Origin: Arenibacter arenosicollis
Lineage (GTDB): Bacteria > Bacteroidota > Bacteroidia > Flavobacteriales > Flavobacteriaceae
Assembly: GCF_014397245.1 (NCBI RefSeq)
Contig: NZ_JACLHY010000007.1
Location: 142,293-206,292, forward strand
Length of the DNA stretch: 64,000 nt
Direction of reading: 5' to 3'
Positions 18,516 through 27,375 of the stretch are shown in pieces; the stretch's first letter is position 1; each line of letters opens with the position of its first letter. The position numbers and the translations under genes were made by a program. The notes under the pieces are model-generated. The model was given only the letters and a program-made list of their open reading frames with translations, had not been told where the DNA came from and ran no database searches.

Positions 18516-19226
18516 ATGAATATACATTATTGTGCAGATTATGAAAACATGAGCCAAATGGCTGCTGATTCCGTATTGTCCCAGTTGAAGGACAAGCCGC
18601 AGCAGCTTATTTGCACCGCTACGGGAAATTCACCTACTAGGCTTTATGAAAAATTGGTGGAATCCTACAAGAGCTCGCCAGAAATTTTCAAGGAAATAAG
18701 GATTATAAAATTGGATGAATGGGGAGGGACCAATGGGGATTATCCCAATACGTCCGAGTATTATCTTCAAAAGAATCTATTAGATCCACTTCAAATTCAT
18801 AAAAGCAATTATATTTCTTTCGACAGCAGCCCTACTGATGCAAAAAAGGAATGTGACCGTATGGAAAACGAAATTCAGGAACACGGTCCTATAGATATTT
18901 GCATTCTAGGTTTGGGTAAAAATGGACATATTGGATTTAACGAACCCTCTAAAATATTATACCCGGATTGCCATATAGCAGATTTGAGCAAATCCTCCCT
19001 TAAGCATCCCATGGCCAATAAAATGAAGACCGCGCCAACATATGGATTAACATTGGGAATGTCCAATATTTTAAAATCTAAAAAAATTATTCTCCTCTTA
19101 ACCGGACCTAACAAAAAGAAGGCCATAAAAAAGTTGTTGAGCAAGGAAATTACCACTTCATTACCAGGTTCCTTTTTATGGTTGCATCCCAATGTGGATT
19201 GTTATTTGGACAAGAGCTCTCTTTAA
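18516..19226 (+). CDS. Galactosamine/glucosamine-6-phosphate isomerase (deaminase)
   Basis: 236 aa, cytosolic, NagB/RpiA/6PGL fold. Key stretches are CTATGNSPTRLYEKLV (phosphate loop), RIIKLDEWGG with the catalytic Asp, and LGLGKNGHIGFNEP, the family's active-site signature. The LDEWGG variant and the C-terminus SFLWLHPNVDCYLDK are closer to the AgaI (galactosamine-6-phosphate) branch than to NagB (LDEY). It would convert an amino-sugar phosphate to a keto-hexose phosphate and ammonia. It is monocistronic; no aga or nag neighbours are in view, so the substrate is uncertain. Confidence 0.88.
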   Translation: MNIHYCADYENMSQMAADSVLSQLKDKPQQLICTATGNSPTRLYEKLVESYKSSPEIFKEIRIIKLDEWGGTNGDYPNTSEYYLQKNLLDPLQIHKSNYISFDSSPTDAKKECDRMENEIQEHGPIDICILGLGKNGHIGFNEPSKILYPDCHIADLSKSSLKHPMANKMKTAPTYGLTLGMSNILKSKKIILLLTGPNKKKAIKKLLSKEITTSLPGSFLWLHPNVDCYLDKSSL

Positions 19227-19357
19227 TTTAATTTTATTGCTTAAAATTAGGGGCCTTTTGCGCTAGCGTTTATTGTTCATAATCTAGGATGATAGGCTGT
19301 AAACCATGTATGAAATATCCCCTTAACAAACTGTTAAAATAATTCATTCTTGCCCTA

Positions 19358-19365
19358 AATTTGGT
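19358..19365 (+). promoter_or_regulatory. candidate -7 element of the molybdoenzyme operon
   Basis: TAAATTTG fits TAnnTTTG and lies about 43 nt before the first ATG of the cluster. The -33 region shows only a weak TGTTAA. Confidence 0.45.
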
Positions 19366-19407
19366 ACCTTGTAGGGTATTACTTAATTCAACTTAAAAAC
19401 ATCGACT

Positions 19408-19869
19408 ATGCCAAAATATGACATCAAAGTTAATGGAGTTTCCAATAGTGTAGATGTCGCGGAAGATACCCCTTTATTATGGGTATTACGTGATCATTTG
19501 GATTTGGTGGGAACAAAATATGGCTGTGGCATTGCCCAATGTGGTGCATGCACGGTTCACTTAGGTGGCAATGCCGTAAGAAGTTGTTCTTTACCTATAG
19601 CCTCAGTGGCCGGACAGGAAATTACTACTATTGAAGGGCTCTCTGAAGATGGCAGCCATCCGGTACAAGTGGCCTGGAAGGAAGTAGATGTGCCACAATG
19701 CGGATATTGCCAAGCTGGACAAATAATGACCGCTTCTGCATTTTTGGACAAAAATCCAAATCCCACTTCAGACGAAATAAAGACAGCTATGCACGGTAAT
19801 ATATGCCGATGTGCTTCCTATACTAGAATTCATAGGGCCGTTGAAGTTGCAGCCACCAAAATAGGGTAA
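19408..19869 (+). CDS. [2Fe-2S] subunit of a molybdenum hydroxylase
   Basis: 153 aa. It has the two iron-sulfur motifs of the xanthine dehydrogenase/isoquinoline oxidoreductase small subunit: N-terminal ferredoxin-like YGCGIAQCGACTVHLGG with a further Cys (CSLP), and C-terminal CGYCQAGQIMTA ... GNICRCASY. It passes electrons from the molybdenum site to an acceptor. The large subunit gene follows 72 nt later. It has no signal peptide of its own, so if the enzyme is periplasmic this subunit would be carried out with the Tat-tagged large subunit. First gene of a run that continues to 28991. Confidence 0.93.
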   Translation: MPKYDIKVNGVSNSVDVAEDTPLLWVLRDHLDLVGTKYGCGIAQCGACTVHLGGNAVRSCSLPIASVAGQEITTIEGLSEDGSHPVQVAWKEVDVPQCGYCQAGQIMTASAFLDKNPNPTSDEIKTAMHGNICRCASYTRIHRAVEVAATKIG

Positions 19870-19941
19870 TCCTTTCCCATGTGGGCATTAAGGTTACCGT
19901 ATTCGCTTACCTCAAAAAAATACATCCTTTAAATATTGAGG

Positions 19942-22188
19942 ATGAAAAACAAAAAAATTATGTCAGACTCATCAATAACGTTTAACAGAAGGTCCTTTAT
20001 TAGGACTTCATCACTTGCCAGTGGTGGACTGCTCATAGGGTTTAATCTTTTCACCGCCTGTAAGCCTAAGGTGCAACCACCTGTAGATATTTCCCAGTTA
20101 AATTTTAATGATTTCAATGCATTTATAAAAATTGCAGATAATGGTGCGGTAACCATTTTTTCGCCAAATCCTGAAATTGGTCAGGGCGTAAAAACAGCTA
20201 TGCCCATGCTTATTGCCGAAGAATTGGATGTGGCCTGGGATAAGGTTTATGTACAACAGGGAATTTTGGACACCGAGAATTATACCAGACAGCTTGCAGG
20301 TGGCAGTCAGTCTATCCGACTCGGATGGGAGCCCTTAAGACAGACAGGGGCAACGGCGCGTCAAATGTTAGTAAATGCCGCAGCCGCCAAATGGGGAGTA
20401 GACCCCTCTGAATGCACAACATCTGAAGGTGTAATCAGCAATGCCAAAGGCGAAACCCTAGGATATGGTAATGTAGTCAAGGAGGCGGCGGCCATGGAAG
20501 TTCCAGAGAGTGTAACCCTCAAGGAACCAAAGAATTTTAAGATTATTGGCACCGACGCCCAAAATGTGGACATAGACAAGATAATAACAGGTAAACCCCT
20601 TTTCGGTTTGGATTACAAGGTGGACGGGATGGTCTACGCCTGTGTTTTACGACCACCAGCCTTTGGTCAAATATTGGAATCTTATGACGATTCCAAAGCA
20701 AAGGCCATGCCCGGTGTTTTGGATGTAATTAGAATAGGCGAAAAGGCTAAGGAACTTTCAAAAGAAGGAGTTGGCAACTGGACCGTGGCTATGAGTAAGA
20801 GTGATAAAGTAGTGGTCATTGCAAAAACTACCTGGGAGGCCCTTAAAGCCAAAGAAGCAATTTCAGCGAGATGGGTAGATGACGCTGTTATGGAAAGTAC
20901 GGAGTTTCAGGATAAGCAATTAATTGGATTATTGGATGGAAAGGAATTTAAGACCCTAAGAAAGGACGGAGATATCAAAAAAGCCTTTGCCAAGGCCGAT
21001 AAAACATTGGAGCGTACCTATGAATCACCCTTCCTGCCCCACAACTGTATGGAGCCCATGAATTTTTTCGCCAATATTACCGATGAAAAGATCCATTTGG
21101 TAGGTCCTGTACAAACCCCGGAGTTTGCAGCCACCGCTGTTGCAGGAATGCTGGGTAGGGATGTTAAGGACGTTCATTTGGAAATGACCCGTATGGGTGG
21201 AGGATTTGGAAGGCGGCTTTACGGGGATTTTGTTTACGAGGTAGCGGAAATTGCCAATGCTATAAAAAAGCCGGTAAAATTGGTGTTTTCCCGGGAAGAT
21301 GATATGACTGCAGGTACCTATCGTCCAGCTATAAAATATAGAATTAAAGCGGCCATAAAAGACGGTCAAGTGACCGCCTACCATTTAAAGGAGGCAGCTA
21401 TTGGTGGAAACATGTATGGATTAATACCTAATTTCTTCCCTGCCGGTGCCATAGAGAATTACCAAGTGGATGTCGCCAACTATGAAAGCAATATTACTAC
21501 TGGGGCGTGGAGAGCACCTTATACCAATTTCTTGGCTTTTGCCGAACAAAGTTTCTTTGATGAACTGGCGGAGACCATGGAAGTGGATCGCATTCAGTTA
21601 CGTTTGGATTTATTGGAAAAAGTTAAGGGCACTACGGACGAACGTATCCAATATTCACCAGAACGCATGCAAAATGTTATCAAAGTAGCTGTGGACAAAT
21701 CGGGTTGGGGCAAAAAAGAAGAAGGAGTCTTCCAAGGTTTTGCTGCTTATTATTGCCATAATTCCCATGTTGCGGAAGTCGCCGATGTGGAAATTGAAAA
21801 CGGAATGCCTGTCGTAAAAAAAGTTACTTGCGTGGTAGATTGCGGTATAGTTGTTAACCCTTTGGGCGCCAAAAATCAAATAGAAGGCGGTGTTATAGAC
21901 GGCGTGGGCCATGCCATGTATGGTGATCTCTCCTTTGTGGACGGGAAACCCCAGTCACAGAATTATGACAAATACCGCTTGATACGGATGGGAGAAATTC
22001 CTGTAGTGGAATCGCATCTGATACAAAATGAAATAGCACCAACGGGATTGGGGGAACCAACATTACCACCTGCAGGTGCAGCTGTTGCCAATGCGCTAAA
22101 GGCTGCTACCGGCAATAGATTTACCCAGCAGCCATTTTCAAAATTCCCGGAACTATTGCAAGTCCCTACTAAACCTATAATTGGATAA
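19942..22188 (+). CDS. Molybdopterin-binding large subunit, Tat-exported (IorB-like)
   Basis: 748 aa. Tat signal NRRSFIRTSSLASGG with Cys-containing FTACKP near residue 43 (possible lipidation). It belongs to the single-chain IorB-type molybdenum hydroxylase branch: PNPEIGQGVKTAMPMLIAEE, GGSQSIRLGWEPLR, MGGGFGRRLYGDFVYE, GAWRAPYTNFLAFAEQSFFD, IEGGVIDGVGHAMYG and GLGEPTLPPAGAAVANAL, which holds the catalytic Glu. It hydroxylates an aldehyde or N-heterocycle; the substrate is unknown. No cytochrome partner gene is in the operon. The frame opens at a TTG six bases earlier; ATG at 19942 follows GAGG, and ATG at 19960 is also possible. Confidence 0.93.
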   Translation: MKNKKIMSDSSITFNRRSFIRTSSLASGGLLIGFNLFTACKPKVQPPVDISQLNFNDFNAFIKIADNGAVTIFSPNPEIGQGVKTAMPMLIAEELDVAWDKVYVQQGILDTENYTRQLAGGSQSIRLGWEPLRQTGATARQMLVNAAAAKWGVDPSECTTSEGVISNAKGETLGYGNVVKEAAAMEVPESVTLKEPKNFKIIGTDAQNVDIDKIITGKPLFGLDYKVDGMVYACVLRPPAFGQILESYDDSKAKAMPGVLDVIRIGEKAKELSKEGVGNWTVAMSKSDKVVVIAKTTWEALKAKEAISARWVDDAVMESTEFQDKQLIGLLDGKEFKTLRKDGDIKKAFAKADKTLERTYESPFLPHNCMEPMNFFANITDEKIHLVGPVQTPEFAATAVAGMLGRDVKDVHLEMTRMGGGFGRRLYGDFVYEVAEIANAIKKPVKLVFSREDDMTAGTYRPAIKYRIKAAIKDGQVTAYHLKEAAIGGNMYGLIPNFFPAGAIENYQVDVANYESNITTGAWRAPYTNFLAFAEQSFFDELAETMEVDRIQLRLDLLEKVKGTTDERIQYSPERMQNVIKVAVDKSGWGKKEEGVFQGFAAYYCHNSHVAEVADVEIENGMPVVKKVTCVVDCGIVVNPLGAKNQIEGGVIDGVGHAMYGDLSFVDGKPQSQNYDKYRLIRMGEIPVVESHLIQNEIAPTGLGEPTLPPAGAAVANALKAATGNRFTQQPFSKFPELLQVPTKPIIG

Positions 22189-22190
22189 AT

Positions 22191-22445
22191 ATGACGATAT
22201 TACTTTTTGGTGTTACAAAGGACATTATAGGTAGCTCAACATTGTCCATGCCAAGCTCAAGTGAATTTGGGGTGAAAAAATCCAAGACCGTGAAAGAGTT
22301 AAAGGAATATTTGGGTAAAATGTACCCTGAGCTGAAAAAATTATCATCTTTGGCCGTGGCAGTAAACAATTCTTATGCAAATGATGACACCATAATCGAT
22401 AATTTTGATGAAATTGCACTAATTCCACCAGTTAGTGGCGGATAA
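22191..22445 (+). CDS. moaD: MoaD-like sulfur carrier of molybdopterin synthase
   Basis: 84 aa ubiquitin-fold protein, starting 2 nt after the large subunit stop. It ends ALIPPVSGG; the terminal Gly-Gly is the site of adenylation and thiocarboxylation. It supplies sulfur to MoaE in molybdopterin synthase. moaE itself is not in this window. The end of the gene overlaps the longer possible start of moaA. Confidence 0.9.
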   Translation: MTILLFGVTKDIIGSSTLSMPSSSEFGVKKSKTVKELKEYLGKMYPELKKLSSLAVAVNNSYANDDTIIDNFDEIALIPPVSGG

Positions 22446-22461
22446 GAAAAAAAGAGGATTA

Positions 22462-23445
22462 ATGCTGATAGACAATCACAATAGGAAAATAAATTATCTA
22501 CGCTTGGCGGTAACCGACCGTTGCAACTTGCGCTGCAACTATTGCATGCCCTCAGAGGGTATAAATTTTGCTCAAAAAGACTCTTTGTTTACTATTGAGG
22601 AGCTCTGTAAATTGAGTGAAATTATGGTAGGGCAGGGGATAGATAAAATTCGGATTACAGGTGGTGAACCATTTGTAAGGAAGGATCTAATGATATTATT
22701 GCGAAAACTTGCCGATCTAAAAGGGTTAAAAGATATTTCGATTACAACGAATGCCACTTTAATCGGTCCGCATATCAAGGAACTAAAATCTTTGGGAATC
22801 AAAAATATCAATGTTAGCCTCGATGCCATTGACAAGGAAACTTTTGAGCGTATTACAAGACGAAATCAATATGAAACCGTTTACAACAATTTGGTAAAAT
22901 TGATTGCGGAAGGATTTAATGTCCGCATTAATTTTATTGCGCTCGAAAATCAGAACACCCAAGATATATTACCTATACTCGAGGTGATGAAGCATTATCC
23001 GGTATCCGTTCGTTTTTTGGAGGAGATGCCATTCAATGGTGGGAGCAAATCCTTCAACACCATTACGTGGGATTATAAAAGAATATTGAGCCATATTCAA
23101 TCGGAATACGCGGATATTACCAAGCTTGAATCTCCCAAAACATCTACATCCATCAATTACAAAATAAAGGGACACAAGGGTACTTTTGGACTTATTCCCT
23201 CCTTTACCAGAACCTTTTGTGGCAGTTGCAATCGCCTAAGGATATCTGCTACAGGAGATGTGATTACTTGCCTATATGGTAAACCTAGAATGAATCTTAG
23301 GGAGGTGATGCGAGGTGAAAATGCTAAAGAAAAAATTAAAGATCAGATTCTCAAAGCCATAGGCAGTAGATCCAAAACCGGATTTGAGGAACAGGAAAAA
23401 TATGTCGGAATATTTGAAAATTCAATGACCTCCATAGGCGGATAA
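22462..23445 (+). CDS. moaA: GTP 3',8-cyclase (radical SAM)
   Basis: 327 aa from the ATG at 22462, which is preceded by AGAGGATT; a GTG at 22435 inside moaD is also open. Radical SAM cluster site CNLRCNYCMP, the SAM-binding ITGGEPFVRKD, and the second cluster CGSCNRLRISATGDVITCLYG typical of MoaA. It catalyses the first step of molybdenum cofactor synthesis, from GTP to cyclic dehydro-GTP. The C-terminus ends SIGG, the Gly-Gly tail seen in MoaA. moaC, the partner of the next step, is not in view. Confidence 0.96.
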   Translation: MLIDNHNRKINYLRLAVTDRCNLRCNYCMPSEGINFAQKDSLFTIEELCKLSEIMVGQGIDKIRITGGEPFVRKDLMILLRKLADLKGLKDISITTNATLIGPHIKELKSLGIKNINVSLDAIDKETFERITRRNQYETVYNNLVKLIAEGFNVRINFIALENQNTQDILPILEVMKHYPVSVRFLEEMPFNGGSKSFNTITWDYKRILSHIQSEYADITKLESPKTSTSINYKIKGHKGTFGLIPSFTRTFCGSCNRLRISATGDVITCLYGKPRMNLREVMRGENAKEKIKDQILKAIGSRSKTGFEEQEKYVGIFENSMTSIGG

Positions 23446-23511
23446 ATCATTGTGTCCATACCTGGGACGATTTTTGTTTATGGTAGAACACGGATAATTT
23501 AACTACAAATA

Positions 23512-24105
23512 ATGAGCTCCACTAAAATATATGGTCTAGTACTTACCGGTGGAAAAAGTACCAGAATGGGAACCGATAAAGGTTTAATAAAATATCATGG
23601 CGTAGCACAACGCGAATACCTTTACACACTCCTACAGCAGGTATGTGATAACACCTATATGAGCATTCGCGAGGAACAGGCTTCGGAATTCTCTACGAAT
23701 CACAATCTAATTATTGATCGGAACAAATTTAAAGGTCCCTACAACGGTCTATTAAGTGCCCACAATTTTAATCCTAACGTGGCTTGGTTGGTTTTGGCCT
23801 GTGATCTGCCTCTAATGGATCAGGATGCCCTTGAACAATTGATCGACTTGAGGAATCCGGACAAAATGGCTACTGCCTTTGCCACCAGGGAAAGTGGTTT
23901 ACCGGAACCTTTATGTGCCATTTGGGAACCTTCCGGTCTAGAAAAATCATTGGATTATTTAGAAAACGGGCCTGGTACCTGTCCGCGTAAATTTTTGATC
24001 AATGAAAATATTAAATTGGTATTTCCTGAGAACGAAGAAGTATTATGGAATGCAAACTTCAAGGAGGACTATGAAAAAGTATTGCAGAGATTAGCCCCCA
24101 ATTAG
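23512..24105 (+). CDS. mobA: Molybdenum cofactor guanylyltransferase
   Basis: 197 aa. N-terminal nucleotide-binding signature LVLTGGKSTRMGTDKGLIKY (GGxSxRMGxDK) and ACDLPLMD later in the fold. It attaches GMP to the cofactor to give the MGD form. It is interesting here because the hydroxylase encoded upstream is of a family that usually uses the cytosine form, made by a MocA-like enzyme encoded at the end of the same run. It starts 66 nt after moaA. Confidence 0.92.
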   Translation: MSSTKIYGLVLTGGKSTRMGTDKGLIKYHGVAQREYLYTLLQQVCDNTYMSIREEQASEFSTNHNLIIDRNKFKGPYNGLLSAHNFNPNVAWLVLACDLPLMDQDALEQLIDLRNPDKMATAFATRESGLPEPLCAIWEPSGLEKSLDYLENGPGTCPRKFLINENIKLVFPENEEVLWNANFKEDYEKVLQRLAPN

Positions 24106-24155
24106 GTAGTTCCCACAGACTGCAGAAAATATTAAACTCGGATTGTTATTTATAT

Positions 24156-25232
24156 ATGAACTTCAATAGATACCAGAGACAGACTATTTTAAAGGATTTC
24201 GGACCCGAAGCCCAACAAAAGCTGAAGGACTCCAGTATTTTGGTGGTTGGTGCTGGCGGATTGGGAATTCCCGCCCTCCTGTATCTGAATGCAATGGGAG
24301 TAGGTACAATAGGTATCGTGGAGCAGGATATTATTGAAATCACCAACCTGCAACGACAAGTGCTGTATACAGAAAAGGATTTGGGAAGATCCAAAATGGA
24401 GGTTGTATTGGAGCGATTAAGGATTCAGAATTCCAACACACAATTTAAAACATTTGATACTTTTCTCACTAGACACAATGCCTTGGAAATTATTTCACAA
24501 TTTGATGTTATAATGGATGGCTCCGACAATTTCCCAACACGCTATTTGATAAATGATGCTTGTGTAATCCTAAAAAAACCATTTGTTTCCGGTGCCATAC
24601 AAGGCTTTGAAGGACAGCTTAGCGTTTTTAATTATCAAGGCGGCCCAACCTACAGATGTTTGTTTCCCAACATGCCTACGCAAGAAGAGATACCAAATTG
24701 TAACATAAATGGGGTTTTGGGGGTAATTCCCGGTATTGTTGGAAATCTTCAGGCATTGGAGGCTGTAAAAATAGTTACAGGTATTGGCGAAGTTTTAAAT
24801 GGTAAATTACTGTTGTTCAATGGATTGAATCAATCTTATCAAACCATTACATTTAGTCTTCAAACAGAAAATTTAATGTTGAAAAAACTTCAAAAATCCT
24901 ATGGAGCAGATCTTTGTGAAGCAACCGCTGGCATAAGTGTGGAGGTAATTGAAGAAAAGTTAAGCGAGGGCAAAGCTCTGCAGATAATCGATGTAAGGAC
25001 CGAAGTGGAATTTGAAAACTTTTCCTTACCACAAGTTAAAGCTGTAAATATTCCTTTGGACGAATTAAAGGGCCGTATAAAGGAATTGGACTTCAAAAGA
25101 CCAATTTATCTACTTTGTCAATCCGGAAAAAGAAGTGAAATGGCGGTAAGAATGTTGGAAGAAATAAATAACAAACTTGAACTTTACAATATAATGGGAG
25201 GAGTCGATAGGTTTCTAGCCCACCATAAATAG
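24156..25232 (+). CDS. moeB: MoeB-type adenylyltransferase fused to a rhodanese
   Basis: 358 aa. Residues ~1-245 are the E1-like adenylation domain: VVGAGGLGIPALLYLNAMGVG (ATP-binding), ITNLQRQVLY, DGSDNFPTRYLINDA. Residues ~258-358 are a rhodanese domain with active-site CQSGKRSE. It would adenylate MoaD's C-terminal Gly and may also deliver the sulfur. The four Cys that bind structural zinc in E. coli MoeB are largely absent: TYRC stands where CxxC is expected and the second pair is missing. Start context is weak but the frame is clear. Confidence 0.92.
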   Translation: MNFNRYQRQTILKDFGPEAQQKLKDSSILVVGAGGLGIPALLYLNAMGVGTIGIVEQDIIEITNLQRQVLYTEKDLGRSKMEVVLERLRIQNSNTQFKTFDTFLTRHNALEIISQFDVIMDGSDNFPTRYLINDACVILKKPFVSGAIQGFEGQLSVFNYQGGPTYRCLFPNMPTQEEIPNCNINGVLGVIPGIVGNLQALEAVKIVTGIGEVLNGKLLLFNGLNQSYQTITFSLQTENLMLKKLQKSYGADLCEATAGISVEVIEEKLSEGKALQIIDVRTEVEFENFSLPQVKAVNIPLDELKGRIKELDFKRPIYLLCQSGKRSEMAVRMLEEINNKLELYNIMGGVDRFLAHHK

Positions 25233-25276
25233 AACAAGTATAATATCGGCCTCAATGGCCTACAAATTGGAATTAT

Positions 25277-26143
25277 ATGGCCTACCATTACGACTTAGAG
25301 CGATTGGGTTATAGCAAGAATGACATCCTTTTAATGATTCATGCCGATGACGCCGGTCTATCCTGCTCGGAAAATGCAGCCACAATTGAAGCTTTGAAAA
25401 AAGGGACTGTAACTTCCTTTAGCATTATGGTTCCCTGTCCATGGTTTGGGGATATAGCCAATTTTGCCAAACAACACCCACAATATGATTGTGGAATCCA
25501 CCTAACATTGACCTGCGAATGGAAACATTATAAATTTGGTCCCGTACTCCCTTATTCTGAAGTCCCTAGCTTGGTAGATGAGCGCGGTTTTTTTCATACC
25601 AAAAGAGAGCAAGTAAAGAAATTGGCCAAACCCCAAGAGGTTAAAAAGGAGCTTAAGGCACAAATTGATAGGGCATTGAATGCCGGAATTAAACCTACCC
25701 ATTTGGATTCCCATATGTACACCCTAGGGCTCACCAAAGAATTACTCGACGTCTACAGGGAATTGGGCAAGGAATACAAGCTACCCATTTTCCTAAGTGA
25801 TGAGTTGCTGGAGGGTGTTGGCAACCTTGGTTCACTGCAGGAATCGGACAGCATTGTGCATAAAGTACATATAGGCAATTTTAAAGCCATGCAAAGCACA
25901 GGCTTAGGAGAATTGTATACCCAAATGCTAAATAACCTTACAGCAGGACTAAATGTGATTTTAATCCATCCGGCCTTTGACAATATGGAAATGAAACAGG
26001 TCTGTGTGGACCATCCCAATTTTGGTTCCGAATGGCGACAAATGGATTTTGACTTTTTTACCGATCCCAATACGGCGGCCCTGCTAGAAGAAAGGAACAT
26101 TAAACCTATAACTTGGAGAGAATTACAAAGAACAATCCATTAA
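25277..26143 (+). CDS. ChbG/HpnK (YdjC)-family carbohydrate deacetylase
   Basis: 288 aa, no clear signal peptide. Metal site DDAGLS near residue 21, then CGIHLTLTCEWKHYKFGPV (His ligand) and THLDSHMYTL, the family's second metal motif. These enzymes remove acetyl groups from N-acetylated sugars or hopanoid precursors. It sits inside the molybdenum cofactor run (44 nt after moeB, 30 nt before moeA), so it is probably co-transcribed although no link to the cofactor is known. Confidence 0.9.
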   Translation: MAYHYDLERLGYSKNDILLMIHADDAGLSCSENAATIEALKKGTVTSFSIMVPCPWFGDIANFAKQHPQYDCGIHLTLTCEWKHYKFGPVLPYSEVPSLVDERGFFHTKREQVKKLAKPQEVKKELKAQIDRALNAGIKPTHLDSHMYTLGLTKELLDVYRELGKEYKLPIFLSDELLEGVGNLGSLQESDSIVHKVHIGNFKAMQSTGLGELYTQMLNNLTAGLNVILIHPAFDNMEMKQVCVDHPNFGSEWRQMDFDFFTDPNTAALLEERNIKPITWRELQRTIH

Positions 26144-26173
26144 CAAATCTTCTTTTATTGTAACTTGTGTTCC

Positions 26174-27373
26174 ATGATTTCTTTTAAAGACGCTTATCAA
26201 AAAGTATTGGACCTAAGTCAGGATTTAGGCAATGAACTAGTTTCCCTTGAACAAGCTATGGGCAGAATTCTCGCCGAAGATATTATTGCCGATAGAAATT
26301 TTCCTCCTTTTAATAGGGCTACCAAAGACGGAATTGCCATAAACTACGATGCCATTGAAAAGGGGCAGACCACTTTTAAAATAGAAGGGATATTGGCCGC
26401 AGGGATGCCCTCCCAACTTCTGAAAAACACTGCTAATTGTATTGAAATAATGACAGGGGCAGTGGTGCCCAGCAATGCAGATACAGTGGTAATGTACGAA
26501 CATATTGTCATAGACGATGGTTGGGCCAGCTTAATTAAAAACCCGGTTCAGGGACAGGACATTCACCTCAATGGAAGTGATCAAAAAAAAGGTAATCTAG
26601 TCTTAGAAAAGAATTCTATTATATCAGCTGCAGAAATAGGGGTATTGGCGGCAGTGGGCAAAGCTTCTGTCTTGGTACGAACATTGCCAAAAGTGGCTAT
26701 TGTTTCCACTGGAAATGAATTGGTAGAGGTGGACGAAATCCCTTTGCCACACCAAATACGCAAATCCAACATCCATACTCTTTATTCGGCTTTGTCACAA
26801 GAGGGCATCGTTCCTAGCAAGCTGCATCTCCCTGATGAAAAAGACAGTATAAAAAATACACTTGGCAATACTTTGAAAGTAAACAATGCTGTCCTTTTAA
26901 GTGGAGGGGTATCCAAGGGTAAATTTGATTTTATTCCACAGGTAATGGAAGAATTGGGCGTAGAAAAAATATTTCACGGGGTCTTCCAACGACCAGGGAA
27001 GCCATTTTGGTTCGGAATTCAAAAAGAGACTAAAACGGTAGTATTTTCTTTTCCCGGAAATCCGGTCTCCACTTTTGCAAATTACAATGTCTATTTTAAG
27101 GATTGGCTTAAACTATCATTAGGCCTGCCACTACAAAAAATTGATGTTATTTTAAAAGAGGCTGCTGAGGTGAAGGGCGATTTAACAATGTTGCTAAGGG
27201 TTAAACTAGGGTTTAACAGAGGACATTTAGTGGTCTCCTTGGTAAAGGAGAATGGATCGGGAGACTTGTGCAGTTTGGTGAATACTGATGGATTTATTGT
27301 GCTTGAACCCAAAAGTGAACCATATGAAGTAGGGGAGTTGGTGCCCTTTGTCCCGACCAGAGATTTATTATAA
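26174..27373 (+). CDS. moeA: Molybdopterin molybdotransferase
   Basis: 399 aa from the ATG at 26174; the frame opens at TTG 26165. MoeA motifs are FPPFNRATKDGIAINYDAI, EIMTGAVVPSNADTVVMYEH, VAIVSTGNELVE, LSGGVSKGKFDFIPQVM and FSFPGNPVSTFANYNVYFKD. It inserts molybdate into adenylated molybdopterin. The xdhC gene starts 2 nt after its stop, so translation is tightly coupled. mogA is absent from the window. Confidence 0.95.
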   Translation: MISFKDAYQKVLDLSQDLGNELVSLEQAMGRILAEDIIADRNFPPFNRATKDGIAINYDAIEKGQTTFKIEGILAAGMPSQLLKNTANCIEIMTGAVVPSNADTVVMYEHIVIDDGWASLIKNPVQGQDIHLNGSDQKKGNLVLEKNSIISAAEIGVLAAVGKASVLVRTLPKVAIVSTGNELVEVDEIPLPHQIRKSNIHTLYSALSQEGIVPSKLHLPDEKDSIKNTLGNTLKVNNAVLLSGGVSKGKFDFIPQVMEELGVEKIFHGVFQRPGKPFWFGIQKETKTVVFSFPGNPVSTFANYNVYFKDWLKLSLGLPLQKIDVILKEAAEVKGDLTMLLRVKLGFNRGHLVVSLVKENGSGDLCSLVNTDGFIVLEPKSEPYEVGELVPFVPTRDLL

Positions 27374-27375
27374 TT

